A stretch of DNA of 64,000 bases. It comes from Eumeta japonica. Lineage: Eukaryota; Arthropoda; Insecta; Lepidoptera; Psychidae. Under the pieces are notes generated by a model, which ran no database searches, was not told the DNA's origin, and was given only the letters and a program-made list of their open reading frames with translations. The stretch spans positions 162,922 to 226,921 of the forward strand of contig BGZK01001019.1 of assembly GCA_005406025.1 (NCBI GenBank), given 5' to 3'. Below are positions 10,784 to 22,937 of the stretch, in pieces; position 1 is the first letter of the stretch; every line of letters starts with the position of its first letter. Made by a program: the position numbers and the translations under genes.

Positions 10784-11059
10784 GTAAATAAAAATTATAC
10801 TAATTAAAACTGTTTTGACTTAAAACCTTTACACATAAAAAAATGTTTTCTAATAAAAGAAAAAATCATTATGTATTAAAAAATAATTCGTTTAAACGCC
10901 ATGTCATATTCATAAAAAGCAAGTATTTATTATTTATTTTTTTCTGTTTGGCCGTTTGTCAATTTGTTTGAACACACAAGCAAAATTCATTTATGAATTC
11001 AAAATGTAATTGCCGATAAACATGAGGCTTAAATCGGAGTAATATTTAGTACTCCATAG
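10784..11059. other. AT-rich spacer, nothing recognised
   Basis: No feature supported. Confidence 0.4.
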
Positions 11060-11400
11060 GTTTTACCCGCGGTTTCAGTCACTTGAACATATAACGAATT
11101 CCTTTCATATATACCAACTGGTAATTGAAAACAACGATGTTCACTGGTTCCTTCCTTATACATACCAACGGGTTATTATAAACAGCCATGTTCAAGATAA
11201 GATCACAGGTAGGACCTAAATCCAGATCGTTTGATAACAAAATAATTCAGCGGCAGTACTTGCATATTACTGTTGGTGTAAGCGTTCCTCTGCGACCATT
11301 TAACTAGCATCTTTATATAGATCGAGATCGCGGACGACATTAGGATCAGAATCGAGTGCGAGACCGGAATCGGGATCTTGGTTGACGACGTGATCCGTCG
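11060..11400. repeat. Composite repeat: LINE-like 3' piece, 50-bp tandem duplication and GATCGGGAT block
   Basis: GGTTTTACCCGCGGTTTCAGTCAC (about 11,058-11,081) resembles the CCCGCGGCTTCGCTCGC tail frequent in lepidopteran retroelements. It is followed by two diverged copies of a ~50-bp unit (from 11,101 and 11,150, sharing CCTTCxTATA.ATACCAAC and GATGTTCA). A block rich in degenerate GAATCGGGATC/GATCGAGATC words follows at 11,329-11,395. The same order recurs at 47,085-47,300. Confidence 0.5.
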
Positions 11401-12165
11401 ATATAAAAGGAGAGGGAAATCACATTCCTCACGCGAGCTGAACCGCAGGCGAAACATGATAACAATTAGAAAAATGTACACCATACACTTCGACCATCCC
11501 TTTCAAAGTATCTCAGCAAATTTCTCATTTGATAATTGGAAATAAAGCCGTGTATTGATTACTGAGCCGGAATGGAACAGCACTGAAATCACAACCGCTC
11601 CAAACAATCCCATCCTCGGGCGTTTTGTTGACTGAACACATAACAACGTCTGTCATCCTCTTAATTGATGTGCGGAGGCAACCGCGATGATATTGCAGTT
11701 AATTGAAGCCACAGAGAATTCATAATTGTAAATTTGTCAATGACATTTCCAAGTCGTCTAATCAGACATAATACTGATTACGGTCTCGCTCTACTAAAAC
11801 AAGTAAGTAATTTTGAATCAGGAGATACAAAGATTTATTTCCCAGTATTTATAGTTCTGTACTATTGAATAACGCCTCTTATTTAATATCTTGCTGGATC
11901 TGATTTCAGTCACGTCACGGCTGAGATACGCTTTCTCGTTCCCGCAATCTTTTCTTTCCGATGGAGGATTTTCGACCCTAAAACCTTTCACGACGACCTG
12001 TCGCTTGTTGAAGGCTGGCAACGGCCACATCGTCAATGCGACGTCATTATCCGGGACCAATAGCGCACAGCGCTCTCCGACGCCCGTGTATATATGTATA
12101 TAATAAACCTCATCCAATCATGCAACATCTCAAGAGGCAACGTGGGAGCGAGACATACATACATA
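11401..12165. other. Non-coding stretch with a moderately GC-rich patch
   Basis: 11,890-12,080 is GC-richer and carries CACGTCACGG and GCGACGTCATT (CRE-like). Overlapping frames on both strands (11,818-12,117 minus; 11,891-12,103 plus) show no homology. Otherwise nothing is recognised. Confidence 0.35.
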
Positions 12166-12300
12166 GAGAAACACTATAACTATCTTGCCCTTTATATACG
12201 GGCTGAGATGCCGAGGTTAAAAACTCCCACATCGTGGTCAACATCGAGCACGGTATATTTTGGTTCGAAGGTGACGCTCCTAACTACTGAGCCATCACAA
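12166..12300 (-). repeat. tRNA-derived SINE head fragment
   Basis: Read on the minus strand from about 12,298, TGATGGCTCAGTAGTTAGGA matches the Pol III A box and anticodon-arm side of tRNA-derived SINEs (GATGGCTCAGTGGTTAG). A degenerate B-box-like region follows downstream (ACCTCGGCATCTCAGC). The copy is diverged and short. Confidence 0.5.
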
Positions 12301-13289
12301 CTCCTATATCTTTCACGACATAAATTGTTACTGTTGTGCTTGAGATGTGTCTGTTGGCTTGTAAGATATTTTGCACTGATAAATTTAGTCTCAATTCTGG
12401 AATAACTAAGAGTAGATAATTTTTTATTTTTTTAATGTTTTATGTGCCTTAATGTCATTTAATTATTTTGATTTACATTCTGTATACCTTAAACACTATT
12501 TTTAATGATATTTACTTTTTGGGTTTTGAATTCCAAATTATGATATGAAACTAAACACGCATACAGAACGCAAAGAAAACCAACACGATGTAGTTAGAAA
12601 TCGAAAAATATCAGTCAAGGCTCTCATGTTGCAAATCACTTCATGTACCAAAACTAGACTGTAAAAAGAAATATTTTGTTTTAAAAGCTTAACTTTTATA
12701 GAGCGAATATTTTAGTACAGCGAAGTTTAAACGAAAATGCACTTTCTTCTATGATCGTTACGAAACGCGCAATGAAGTATAAAGAAACTGTTAATATTTA
12801 TTTTACAATGGTGTAATTTAATAGCCTAAATAAAAAAAGTTCAACTAATTAGATACTACTAACAGGTCTACATATTTCAAGAAAGTTTCAAGCCAACTGG
12901 TCTCTTCCAGTTGTATCGGAGCTTATTCAGAATATATTGAAATTATAACAATGTTTTTTTTATATTAATTTTCATTTATTTCTATAAAGGCTTTTCTTTA
13001 AAGTTTCCTATTTTACTAATATCATACACTAATTGTTTAATTCTCCTTTTGGTCCAAAACTTATCGAGTTTATAAACAAAAAGAGAAATAATTTAATTGA
13101 TTTATAGATCATTTGTGAGCCCTATTGCTGCATTATACTGTTTATATTTATTTATAATTAAAAAGCCTCTTAGTCACAGTATGCAGTTTATTACTTATAA
13201 TCTGACGAAAGTAGTACGCAGCAGAACGCTTTAAAACATCGATTTGACAAAACGTAACATTACAGCACTAATTAGAATAACTTTGTGCG
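12301..13289. other. AT-rich stretch, nothing recognised
   Basis: No coding signal, repeat or stable hairpin identified. Confidence 0.5.
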
Positions 13290-13385
13290 TAGGTTGTCCC
13301 CACTTTGCCCCAAGTCTTTGCTGAAAACCAGCGCCATTGTCCTATTGTCGTGCAGGGCAATGGCGGGCCATTGTACCTTCCATCT
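13290..13385. repeat. Decayed interspersed repeat with a 12-bp hairpin
   Basis: TTTGCTGAAAACCAGCG followed by a CCATTGTC...GTGCAGGGCAATGGCGGGCC block resembles a lepidopteran repeat that I know in outline. CGCCATTGTCCT (13,332-13,343) pairs with AGGGCAATGGCG (13,364-13,375), leaving one G-U position and a 20-base loop. Confidence 0.45.
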
Positions 13386-16300
13386 TTTAAATTTTTTACG
13401 TTGCATTCTTATTTAGTTTACTGTTCATATTTTTTTTTTCTTTTAATAGAAGCTAATAAATCTCTTATTACTATAATGTAGTTATAACGACGAATAAAAT
13501 ATCTGTCTTCAATAACAAGTCATTAAAGATTAAACGTAAATAATATATGATATATCCATCACTAGGGTACCACAACGTACTTGCGTCCAAACAAATATCT
13601 ATTTACTGAACATTTGAAAATTGTTTTATTTAAGATCGACATGTTTTCTGAAATGCACTGCAAAAATACGACGCTATATCATAATACGCTTCTTTTATTA
13701 AAGAGATATTCATTATTCACTAAGACGAGTATCAAAGCTACTACTACTATAACTATTGAATTACCAGTTTGTGGTAGATCACACAAAAAATAAACTTAAT
13801 CCGTAGTTATAAAATAATGGCATTCGGCATCGATACAATAATAATATAACATTTTTCCACTTTGTTCTATACAAGGCTTTGTTCGTGATGCTCTAATTGT
13901 AAATACAAATACGTATTTTATTCCGTAATTAAGATAATTATAAGCAGTAAAAATTAATTGTTGCGTCAGACGATGTAACATAACGAAAGATAGAAAGAAA
14001 AGCCAAGCTGTATGAATTACTAGGAATGCTTTTGAAAATCATTTTCCATTCCATTAACCACGTTCTCCTACAAGTCGCAATCCATGGGTCATGCATTATA
14101 CGATCGAAATGTTTATTTACATACACATATACACCTGTCACGAAATCCCTATTCTATAAAAATAAAATACAATAAAGTGATAACATATAAATTCAAATTT
14201 TATTAGAGACATTTCTTGAATTTCATGACCCAATTTTATATTCTATGGGAAGCCTATATTTTGTATAATTTAAATATTTTACCTAAAACGCTTTCAATAA
14301 GGAAAACTCCAAAAAAATAATACTAAAAATAATAAAAGGTGTAGTATTTTTCTTATACGAAATTAATTAAGTAGGAGCAAAAAATAAACATGTGATAGAG
14401 GATTACTATCCTTGGATCAGATAGCGTTTGTTTAAAAATGGAATTTTTTTTATTATAATTCTCCAGTTCTTCAAAACGAGTAATTTAAATGGGAAAATAA
14501 GCATGACGAATATCCTAAAGTGAACAGATACTCGACCATGTAATACGCGCAATTCTGCTCTTAACATAAATTACGTAAGCACATTCGCACCTTTTGTCAC
14601 TGTGAACAGCGGCTTCTTAATAACACCATATTCATCGATTGATCGAACTATTAAGAACGGAGTAATATTAAAATGTTTTAAATTTCGTCTCAACAGCATA
14701 TTTCTTACTGATAATTTATAACACCCATTGTGAACAGATACCTCATGCGCGTGCGCACATTTGTCCCTAGTTTATTTTCACTTGGCGCTACGATGTCATA
14801 CACGATGCGATTGTTCGATCTATAATGACATATTTTAATTATTATAGATTTAATGAGAAATTGTTACGATTGTTAAACTATAACAATACATTCAGAGAAC
14901 TATTGTTTCCTATATCAATGAGAATAGCTATTGTTTGTTGAAATAAGTACCTAACTACTCGTGTAAATTTACCTGCCGCCCGGTAGCTAATTCTAGACAC
15001 TTGTGTGCATGCTTTTAAAGACGTAAAGCTTTGTTCTGACACTATTGTTTGTGTACAAAAAACTTTCTTTTTTTATACGCTTCAGGAAGTTAGATATTGA
15101 TATATGTATTCATTATTGTGTTTACGTATTTTTAATTGTATTGGAAGGACGATTGCATTTCCTCAATAAACTTAAACACCAAAATTCAAAAATGATCTTT
15201 AAATGGATAAATGAGACATGAAAACAAGCTATTATATTGAATATAATTAATACTGAAAAGAATTAAACTTTTCGAAAGAATAACTAATAGTCGAAAAGAA
15301 TTATACGCCTTCGGAACTAACATTAGAGGTATCTATCTAAATAGAATGACCACAGTGGGTTAGGTAGGACAAATTTAAGCAGCAACAAATTTGTTTTAGT
15401 TTGGCTTGATTGTGACTATTAGCTAAATTTTTAACAATTGTAATTCTTTTTTAAGTTGTTGGATTCAATTATTTACATTTTTTTATTATTATCTGGACCT
15501 TAATAACGCGATATTCAAGATAATATTCCGCCTTTTAGTAAAATTCACATCAGTTTTCGGGAATCTCCACATTTAACCGAAGATTTATATACTGTTTAAA
15601 ATATGCTTGTGAACTTTTAAGTATTGTAGTGAATTACAACTGTAAAAGGATATCAACGTTACAATTGCTATACTACAGGGATGATCTTACATAAAAACAA
15701 TTCTGAAGCCACAAATATGCAATGAAACTACTTTATATATGACTTTAGAATATTGGAAAATATAAAATTATAATTAATTTAAATGTGAAAATGGAATGTC
15801 AGATATGAATGACACCAATATTTTGTAACGTGTGTCTGTAAAACTCTATAATAACTAACAGGTAGTTAACGATAAGACAAGTTTTAGAATGTGGATCTGT
15901 TTGTCTATAATACATGTACGAACATTATCTGAAAATTTTTCAGTCGAACAATCTAGATGTGATCTGTCGTACGATATTATTTTTTTGAGCATAATTCACT
16001 TAAAGGATGGGCGTCATGGGACGCTCGGCAGATGTGAAACATCTACGTTTATATTAAATTTCATAATGAATAAAAATCTATAACTTAAGATTTTTAATTA
16101 TAGATTTGGGTTTGAATTGGTAGATTCTGCTACGTGAGGCAAACGTTATGGACACGTATTAAACATTTCACTGCAGCCTGCACTTTGATCATCATTGACT
16201 TTTTGTTTCTTTTTAGTCACTTGACAGTCACTATCATTCATATTTCGATTTGATAATATTATAACTGATTCGAAATCTATAACGTTTTAAAGACAATTAT

Positions 16301-16419
16301 ATTGTAAACAACAATACGACGCATGTATACAAACAGTATACATGTCAATTATACTATAGTCGAATAGAAACATAGGAACGCAGCTCACACAGAGAAGTAT
16401 TGAGTGTACACGCGCACAC
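13386..16419. other. Long AT-rich stretch, no supported gene
   Basis: About 3 kb with only short unsupported frames. Small palindromic E-box/GCGC words (ATGCGCGTGCGCAC near 14,746) are present, but no repeat family, tRNA or exon is recognised. Confidence 0.45.
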
Positions 16420-16520
16420 ACACAAAGGAGTCGCGAGCGGCTGCACAGTGGGGGGCGTGACGACATAAGTTACGGCATTCATGTCGATTTTACCGCCAAG
16501 GCGCGCCAATAGATATTTCA
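16420..16520. other. Small GC-rich patch
   Basis: GGAGTCGCGAGCGGCTGCAC, GGGGGGCGTGACGACATAAG and CCAAGGCGCGCCAAT in 100 bp stand out from the flanks. No open frame. Possible conserved non-coding element. Confidence 0.2.
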
Positions 16521-17499
16521 CATCAAAAACATAGACAATTCGATCGACTGCACGCTATCACAACAACTCCAACAAAGAAAAGACTTGAAATCCTCTTTTT
16601 TAACAGGTGTGATGCCAAAAAAAACCTATATGTGGGACGTCGACAAAAAACACTAGTTGAGTTATCGCACTGCGGGCTTTATCTTACTCACCACTTATGT
16701 ATTCGGTCTTTAGCAAATAAGACCGCATAAATATGCAAAACCATAAAAAGCTATTGGTTCACGTTATGACAATACGACATAAAATAAACACTTACAGGGG
16801 ATATATCGAATTAAAGATTTTCAATGATTGGAGCATCGTGCTTCGATAATGCAGTCGCATATATTACGTTATTCCATTATTGCAAAATAAAATGACTTTT
16901 CAATAATAATAAAATAAATTAATACTAGGAAACGCCAAGTTTATCCTTTTGGCCGCAACTGACGAACGATTTTAGATTTTATATTTATCATTTAATTTGT
17001 GTAACGGAACAAGACATAAAAACGTACTTGACAACACTCAAATGAATTAAATCTCAATTCGCATAACTAAAATACGTACCATAAAATATCATTAAAGTAC
17101 GTTTGCAAAGATCGATAATCGAACCCACACGTCTAGAATGTTATGCTGATTTTTTACGGTACGCACCAAATTTGGAAACCAAACAATGAGATATATTCTA
17201 CGAACAATGCATATGTCTGTTTTTTTACTGTCTGTCTGTCTTGTTTAATACGGTCCCTCAAAACTAAACAGCGTAGAATGCTGGAAGGAACAGTGATAGT
17301 TGGCAGTCGAATAAAAGTAGATTTGATATGCAAAGGGAAAACTTTATAATGAAAAAAAACATAAGACAGAAGTGCAAACGAGGGGTCGTTGAAATATTTA
17401 GCCATAAAGTGGGAACATACGAAAGGAGGAAGCAAGAAGTTAAAAGTTCAACAAAGTGTGTTGTATTAGGAGGGCACACCCCTCCGCGATCTCTTTTCG
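16521..17499. other. AT-rich stretch with a possible SINE B-box scrap
   Basis: Minus-strand GTGTGGGTTCGATTATCGATC (about 17,118-17,138) resembles a tRNA-type B box and may be a SINE scrap. The overlapping short frames at 17,143-17,528 on both strands have no homology. Confidence 0.3.
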
Positions 17500-17660
17500 A
17501 TCTCGATTTCGAGAGCTTCGGACCTTAAGCGGTCCACGTGGCCGAGTGCGGGCCGAAGGCTATTGACGATCTTCAACGCCAATCATTGCGGTGACAAAGC
17601 CCCGCACCGAAAGTTTGACGTGCTCTTCCAGGTACGAAGCGAGTGGTCTTAAATTTGACT
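17500..17660 (+). other. GC-rich patch, possible exon with CAG/GTACGA donor
   Basis: Locally GC-rich and open on the plus strand. The frame ...LLTIFNANHCGDKAPHRKF... ends LFQ at 17,630, where the DNA reads TTCCAG followed by GTACGA, a fair splice donor. I do not recognise the peptide. It could equally be a conserved non-coding element. Confidence 0.15.
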
Positions 17661-18046
17661 GGTCAAAGTTGAGAATTCATCGATGTATACACCCGTAATC
17701 AATTCTCTTTTGATTAGAAAACGTCGCGCTATCCGCTTGCCCCCCATCTAAAATCGCGTAGCTAGAGTGAATCCTCCTCTTGAGTTACGATGAGTACTGA
17801 GAATCTTCACAAATGGAACGATAACTCGCTGCCCTATTATAATTCTAAGAAAAATAATAAATATTAATTATGACACCAATTTATAGATAATTTTTAGCAC
17901 TATATAAATATTAAAATAACAATCGATAAGTAAAAAATATAATTTCCTGTTAACTTTTTCATTGATTGTTATAATTGAAAAAGTACTTTACGAGTAACAA
18001 AATGTAAATTAAAAATTTCAGAAACAATATGTTTACAAAATAAATA
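17661..18046. other. AT-rich spacer
   Basis: Nothing recognised before the mariner terminal repeat. Confidence 0.45.
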
Positions 18047-18964
18047 TTAGGTCGGGGAAACAGTTTTATCGTATTTTATAAGTAAAAAGTTACAGTAAAA
18101 TCTCTTTGGTTGTGCAGTTTGTATCTGCTTAATTTTGATAACATTAAATAGTTAATATTTAAAAAAAAAAGTATAAACGGTGTCCCGTCATTTTCTATTG
18201 TTATTCTGTCCACCAAAATGAGTGAATCTAACGTAGAAATTTGATACATTTTGAATTTTTATTACAATAAAGGGGAAAATGCAGCAGAAGCCGCGAACAA
18301 AAATATTATAACATTTATGAACCTAATGCAATGTCTGTAAGAGTAGCACAAAACTGGTTCAAAGTTTACATTCCGGTAATTTTGATACCAAAGATAAACC
18401 TCGCTCTAGTCGACCTGTTACAGACAAAATCGATACCATTTTAGATAAAGTAGAGCAATATCGACATATTAGTTTTTAAGACATAGCTGAAGAGCTGGGA
18501 ATTGACAACAAAACAGTTTTGACCTATTTGAAAAAAACTGGATATACAAAAGAGCTGGATACTTCGAGAGATCACCCATAATGAAAAAGCGATTATCTAC
18601 AACAAGAACGTACGAAAAAGATCGTAGTCAAAATGCAAGAATACTCCACAGGCTATAGAGAAACCCGAATTAACTCGCAATAATTTTTTTCTTATGATAT
18701 GTATTCTGGGATTGGAAAGAATTATTATTCATTATGAGCTTTTACCGCACGGGGAAAACCATCAATTCAGGTCTTTAGTGCCAACAATTGGTGAGACTCA
18801 AACAAAAAGTAGAAAAGAAATTGAGAAAGGTTGTGGTTTTCCACCATGACAACACCAGATCGCACACACCTTTTGACGCACAGCAAATATAGAGAGTTTG
18901 GCTGGGAAGTATTAATGCATCCGCCAGTATTATTACTGGCCTTGCACGCTCAGATTTTCACATG
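18047..18964 (+). mobile_element. Mariner remnant A (3'-truncated)
   Basis: A TA dinucleotide (18,045-18,046) precedes the terminal repeat TTAGGTCGGGGAAA (18,047-18,060). The transposase starts at ATG 18,218 (MSESNVEI). A TGA at codon 9 stands where copy B has CGA, a typical CpG-decay change. Downstream, in shifting frames, DKIDTILDKVEQYRHIS and DIAEELGIDNKTV (helix-turn-helix region), a deletion across the TGDEKW region, then the HHDNARPH-equivalent and the region where SPDLAPSDFH should be, now frameshifted. The copy stops there and lacks its 3' end and second terminal repeat. Several frameshifts and an internal deletion make it dead. Confidence 0.9.
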
Positions 18965-20520
18965 CCGAATCTGGTCGTCGAATGGGAGGAAAAAATCTGA
19001 CATAAAACTGACTGCCTAACTGTCGAGACGGTTAGTCCGGCCAGAACAGTGTATGGCCGTGATGCCCGTAATTGGATCACTAGCTTTTACTACCGACCCT
19101 CCTGCAGACAATGGTATGTATGGTATGAAGATATGAGTCTATAAAGTTAAGGTCTTGATTCTACGAAGTAAGGTTTTGCAGATATGAACTGTGAGCGATG
19201 ATACTTTCCTTCAGTGAAGATTACACAAAAAGACGACATGTAAATTCGAGTAAGACTGCTTAATAGAAATCCGCCGCCGAAAAATACAAAAAGTGCAAAT
19301 ACAAGACAGAAAGATAGATGGGATATGAGAGTAATTCCATAAGTTCTATTTTTTTATCAAGTACACGTGACCCTGAAAAGCTTTTGGAACAATGTCACCA
19401 TTTGGAATAGTGCTTTCGATGTTACGCAATACAGTAATAAATTGTAAATACAGGCACCACTCCAATGCCTTAGAACAAACACGCGTCAGGTGTACAAGTA
19501 CCTCGTTACTGTACACCTAACCCGTATATCGAGTGTTATCTCCGCGAACCTGTTTTCCGTTGGCGACGTACAAGTCGTCCGTTATCGACAAAGGATGCCA
19601 GGCGATGATGCAAATTGAGTTTCAGTGCGCGCGCTCGATAGCATCTAGGTGGTAACAACGCTTTTACAACCTTACACGAAACGACTAAAAATATAGATAG
19701 CTGTCTAAGTACACTGATTATTGAAAACGATAGTACATAAAACACATTAATGAAATGTAGAGAATAAGACTTAATCAATATCCAGATGTACACCTATTTA
19801 ATTAAATATTGTTGCGAACTGTGCTCGCAAACTAAAAATGAAATTACAAAATGACTTATCTGAGAATAGAATTCTCTAAACAACCCCCTTGTTTGTTTAT
19901 ATCGAATGTGACACATTCACGACTTATTTGTTCTAGATAAGTTACTGAATTATTTTTCTGATTGAAGAAAATATTCTAGATGGCTAGTTGAGATGTATTT
20001 ATAGCAAAGTTCGAGTGCTAACGAGTGAGATTTAGTCTTGGGACCAGGGCTTTCACAGATAAAGTGCGATCAACGATTAGCATTTAACTGGTTCCGTATC
20101 TATATATTATGACTTTGTGTTTGTTAATATACACTTTTTAATTTTCTACATATTTCCTTTCATTTGATCCTCGAGCTCTCGATAGGGTCATTACCCAATA
20201 ATATCGGATTAATTTTTGTAATAGTCACGTTAAGAAAATCACATCGATTTCTTGTGGTTTAATAATAAGAGTCATGATAAATTACTGTCATATTTGCCTA
20301 CAGTCGAGATTTGGAAAATTAAAAAGAGAATGTACTGATTAAAACTGCAGATGTATATTAGACTTTTAACACAACTATTACAAAAAAAAGTCTAAGGAAA
20401 TATTCGAACGCATTTTTCTTGAGCGAATTTGATTACTTGTTATCTTGCTGATCGTTAAGAATAACTTTTTCCCATTGCCGAAATTCCGCGCAATAGGCAA
20501 TATATATAGTTAATATAGCT
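18965..20520. other. AT-rich stretch, nothing recognised
   Basis: No supported gene. 19,490-19,680 is slightly GC-richer, without recognisable content. Confidence 0.45.
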
Positions 20521-20540
20521 TTATAAACTATAAATATAAA

Positions 20541-20574
20541 CACTATATAAACTATGTACATAGTTTATATAGTG
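20541..20574. repeat. Perfect 34-bp palindrome
   Basis: The 17 bases starting CACTATATAAACTATGT are followed at once by their exact reverse complement, with no spacer. It sits in an AT-rich stretch whose left side repeats parts of the arm (TTTATAAACTATAAATA). Confidence 0.95.
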
Positions 20575-20639
20575 TAGCTCCGCCCGCATGGACATAGAAT
20601 GACATGTTATATATTGACTGATAATCGTGTATTTTCCAA

Positions 20640-20720
20640 GATTCCGATCCCGGTCCCAATTTCGATTTCGCAACTGAGTCTCAGGTTCGGGAAAACGGGA
20701 CAGGGATCGGATTTGAATTA
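20640..20720. repeat. Degenerate CCGATCCCGGTCCC block
   Basis: CCGATCCCGGTCCCAATTTC and CGGGACAGGGATCGG resemble the GATCGGGATC-type blocks at 11,329-11,395, 47,175-47,295 and 61,268-61,315. Confidence 0.4.
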
Positions 20721-21239
20721 AAAATCCGACCGAAATATCCTATTTTGAATAATTAATAAATTTTAATGCAGAAATCTTAAATATTTCCTGAAGAAAAAGT
20801 AGTCCATGTGTAGCCTAATATGCTGCGCTACCTGGTAGAGAAAATCCCATCTACGTGTTCAGCCATTCAAAAGATTACCCCAGACAAAACGATAATTAAA
20901 AAAAAATTGTCTGGAAAAAAAAGAGTGTTTTTTTAATTCACTTTATGTGTATTATTAGTAATAATATATTTATTAATCATTAAAATACGACGAATATTTC
21001 AAACTAAATTATACAATATTCAAAAGGAAGATAAACTTCAAGATTCTCTAGATAAATCCTAAGAACTCTTAATTTAGACATCAATACTTCACCTTAACCA
21101 CAAGAAGGTAAGACAATAATCAATAACCAAAAAATTTTTAAACGAAACGACATACAGTAATGAATAATAATTCACAATTATTGTATTATATATTCATTTA
21201 ATTAGAAACATTAAATGCTGTTTATGTACAATACGACAT
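20721..21239. other. AT-rich stretch, nothing recognised
   Basis: No feature supported. Confidence 0.45.
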
Positions 21240-21445
21240 CATTACTGCGCCTCCCTGCGTAGGCATCGGCCGCGCAATTATCGCGACTATGGACGAGACC
21301 GCAGCCACCGAGCTAACTGCCGGACCGGGGACCGGAGCGCGCCGCCCGCGGTCAAAATCTGCCGTAACCGGACCGGAATCGGGGGCCGTTACCGAGCCCG
21401 TTTGGCGAGCGGCGGCGGCTTTTAAATAACGCACTTTGATTACCC
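21240..21445. other. GC-rich island, candidate conserved non-coding element
   Basis: Sharp GC-rich block (CGGACCGGGGACCGGAGCGC and similar) ending in ACGCACTTTGATTACC, which includes a TCF-like CTTTGAT. A 78-codon minus-strand frame covers it but is compositionally driven and unlike any family I know. Confidence 0.3.
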
Positions 21446-21604
21446 ACCGTGTCTCCATATCGGTGGTCCTTCACTAGCTGTACTGGATGGAGTCATTTTG
21501 GAAACTAATTGTCCATTAATTATTTGCCTTGTTAGAGATCCGAAATCCGAAACTTAAGCAAATCTTAAAAAAACATTGTTGATAGTAATTTTTGATGTCT
21601 TTTT

Positions 21605-21720
21605 TTTTTGGGGTTCCATACACAAATGGTATTAACGATGCCTTGTCACTAAATTTACGCCGTTTGTCCGACCGTCGCGTCGTCCGTACGGCTATTTGTC
21701 TTTCCCATCTTTAAAGGGCT
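21605..21720 (-). repeat. Fragment of a GGGTTCCGTA-type lepidopteran repeat
   Basis: GGGGTTCCATACACAAATGG and GTTTGTCCGACCGTCGCGTC match the end of a repeat in which GGGTTCCGTAC is followed by CTGTCCGTCTGTC. It is in the opposite orientation to the copies at 36,410-37,230 and 48,400-48,812. Confidence 0.55.
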
Positions 21721-22133
21721 ACATAATTGCAACTTCAATAAGCGTCCCTTTGTAATTATTACAGAATAGCAGATATCCTAGCAAGTAATTTTAAAAATAC
21801 AATAAAAAGTAATAAATCAAGGGGATCCCCATACAAGTACATAGTGTTCTTAAAATTTTTTTGTTTGTGCCCTTTCGTAAAAACAGTAGGTAATATATGT
21901 ATATATATATAAAATATATATATACAAGTGTTAAAATTAGAATGACTACAGTGCATACTTTGATATACAACAATACAATATGAACCGGTCAAGTGTAAGT
22001 CGGGCTCGCATCAAGAATTTCGTACTGATAGGAAAATATTAAAAATAAAATAGAATTTTTAAAACAAGCTTTTAATAAAAAAATGTAAGCTAAAAAGTCA
22101 AAAACAAATTTAAGTGAAATTTATCACACACAC

Positions 22134-22140
<7 letters not shown>
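21721..22140. other. AT-rich spacer with short (TA)n
   Basis: An impure TA tract lies around 21,896-21,924. Nothing else is recognised. Confidence 0.45.

Positions 22141-22198
<58 letters not shown>
22141..22198. repeat. (TA)n microsatellite
   Basis: 29 TA units preceded by CACACACACATATGTG. Confidence 0.95.
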
Positions 22199-22199
<1 letters not shown>

Positions 22200-22267
22200 C
22201 TGGTATATTTTAATATTAAAAATAACCCTTCATTATTCATGGTAGTGACTTATGAAGAGAAGTTTAC

Positions 22268-22350
22268 CTATGAAGTTTCTCTATCTACGTTACGTCTATA
22301 AAATGATAATTATCATTTTATAGACGGACGTAGGTACGTAAACTTTAGGG
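22268..22350. repeat. Long palindrome with a perfect 34-bp core
   Basis: The core 22,293-22,326 is a perfect palindrome (CGTCTATAAAATGATAA then its complement). Imperfect arms extend outward: AAGTTT...CTACGT on the left mirrors ACGTAG...AAACTT on the right. It abuts the small inverted-repeat element that starts at about 22,353. Confidence 0.9.
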
Positions 22351-22352
22351 AC

Positions 22353-22520
22353 GTACAATACAACGCATGTAACTCTACTGTGAAGTTAGACACGAAAGCG
22401 TCGCAACGACGTAAAATAGGCAAGCGGGGCAGAAGAAGGAAACTTCGAGGAGCGTTAAACCAGCGCATCACATCATTCGCAGGCAACTCGGAACGGCAGA
22501 GTATCGTGCGTTGCACAGTA
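22353..22520 (+). mobile_element. MITE-like element, copy 1
   Basis: Ends are mutually inverted: ACAATACAACGCATGTAACT on the left against GTATCGTGCGTTGCACAGTA on the right. The interior (GCGTCGCAACGACGTAAAATAGG, AGAAGAAGGAA, GGAGCGTTAAACC.GCGCATC) matches the copy at 53,921-54,100 in reverse. It has no coding capacity, so it is a non-autonomous DNA element. The family name is unknown to me. Confidence 0.75.
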
Positions 22521-22937
22521 AAGTAACTGCAAATGCATTGCGCCTATTACCAAGCTATCCTATCGCTATACTTTAACGGTCACCCAAACAATGTTGCATT
22601 GTTGAGATAAGACCGTGCCAACGTCAAGATATTTTGAATTGAATATTGCTTTCATGTTTCTGATATGATTTTTCATGAGTATTTTGAAATGAACTATGGG
22701 TGTATTTCTTATATTTTCACAAGGGTAAAACAAATAGTAACTGTTAGTTTTTTTGTAATTGACATGAGTACCTATAGGTATTCGTAAAATTTACTTATGA
22801 ATAGTTTGTTTATTATGGTAATATAAAACACATATTTGTACGACCAAGTAATATTTATTTAATCATTACCAATACTTTTTTTATTTATTTATTTTGTTCT
22901 ATATTAAAAGCTTATACTTTATTATTACATTAAAGTA
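22521..22937. other. AT-rich spacer
   Basis: Nothing recognised. Confidence 0.45.

Noticed and set aside
12239..12298. Possible functional tRNA on the minus strand (GGCTCAGTAGTTAGGAG)
   Set aside because: No acceptor stem, no proper TpsiC arm, and wrong spacing; it is a SINE head, not a tRNA gene.
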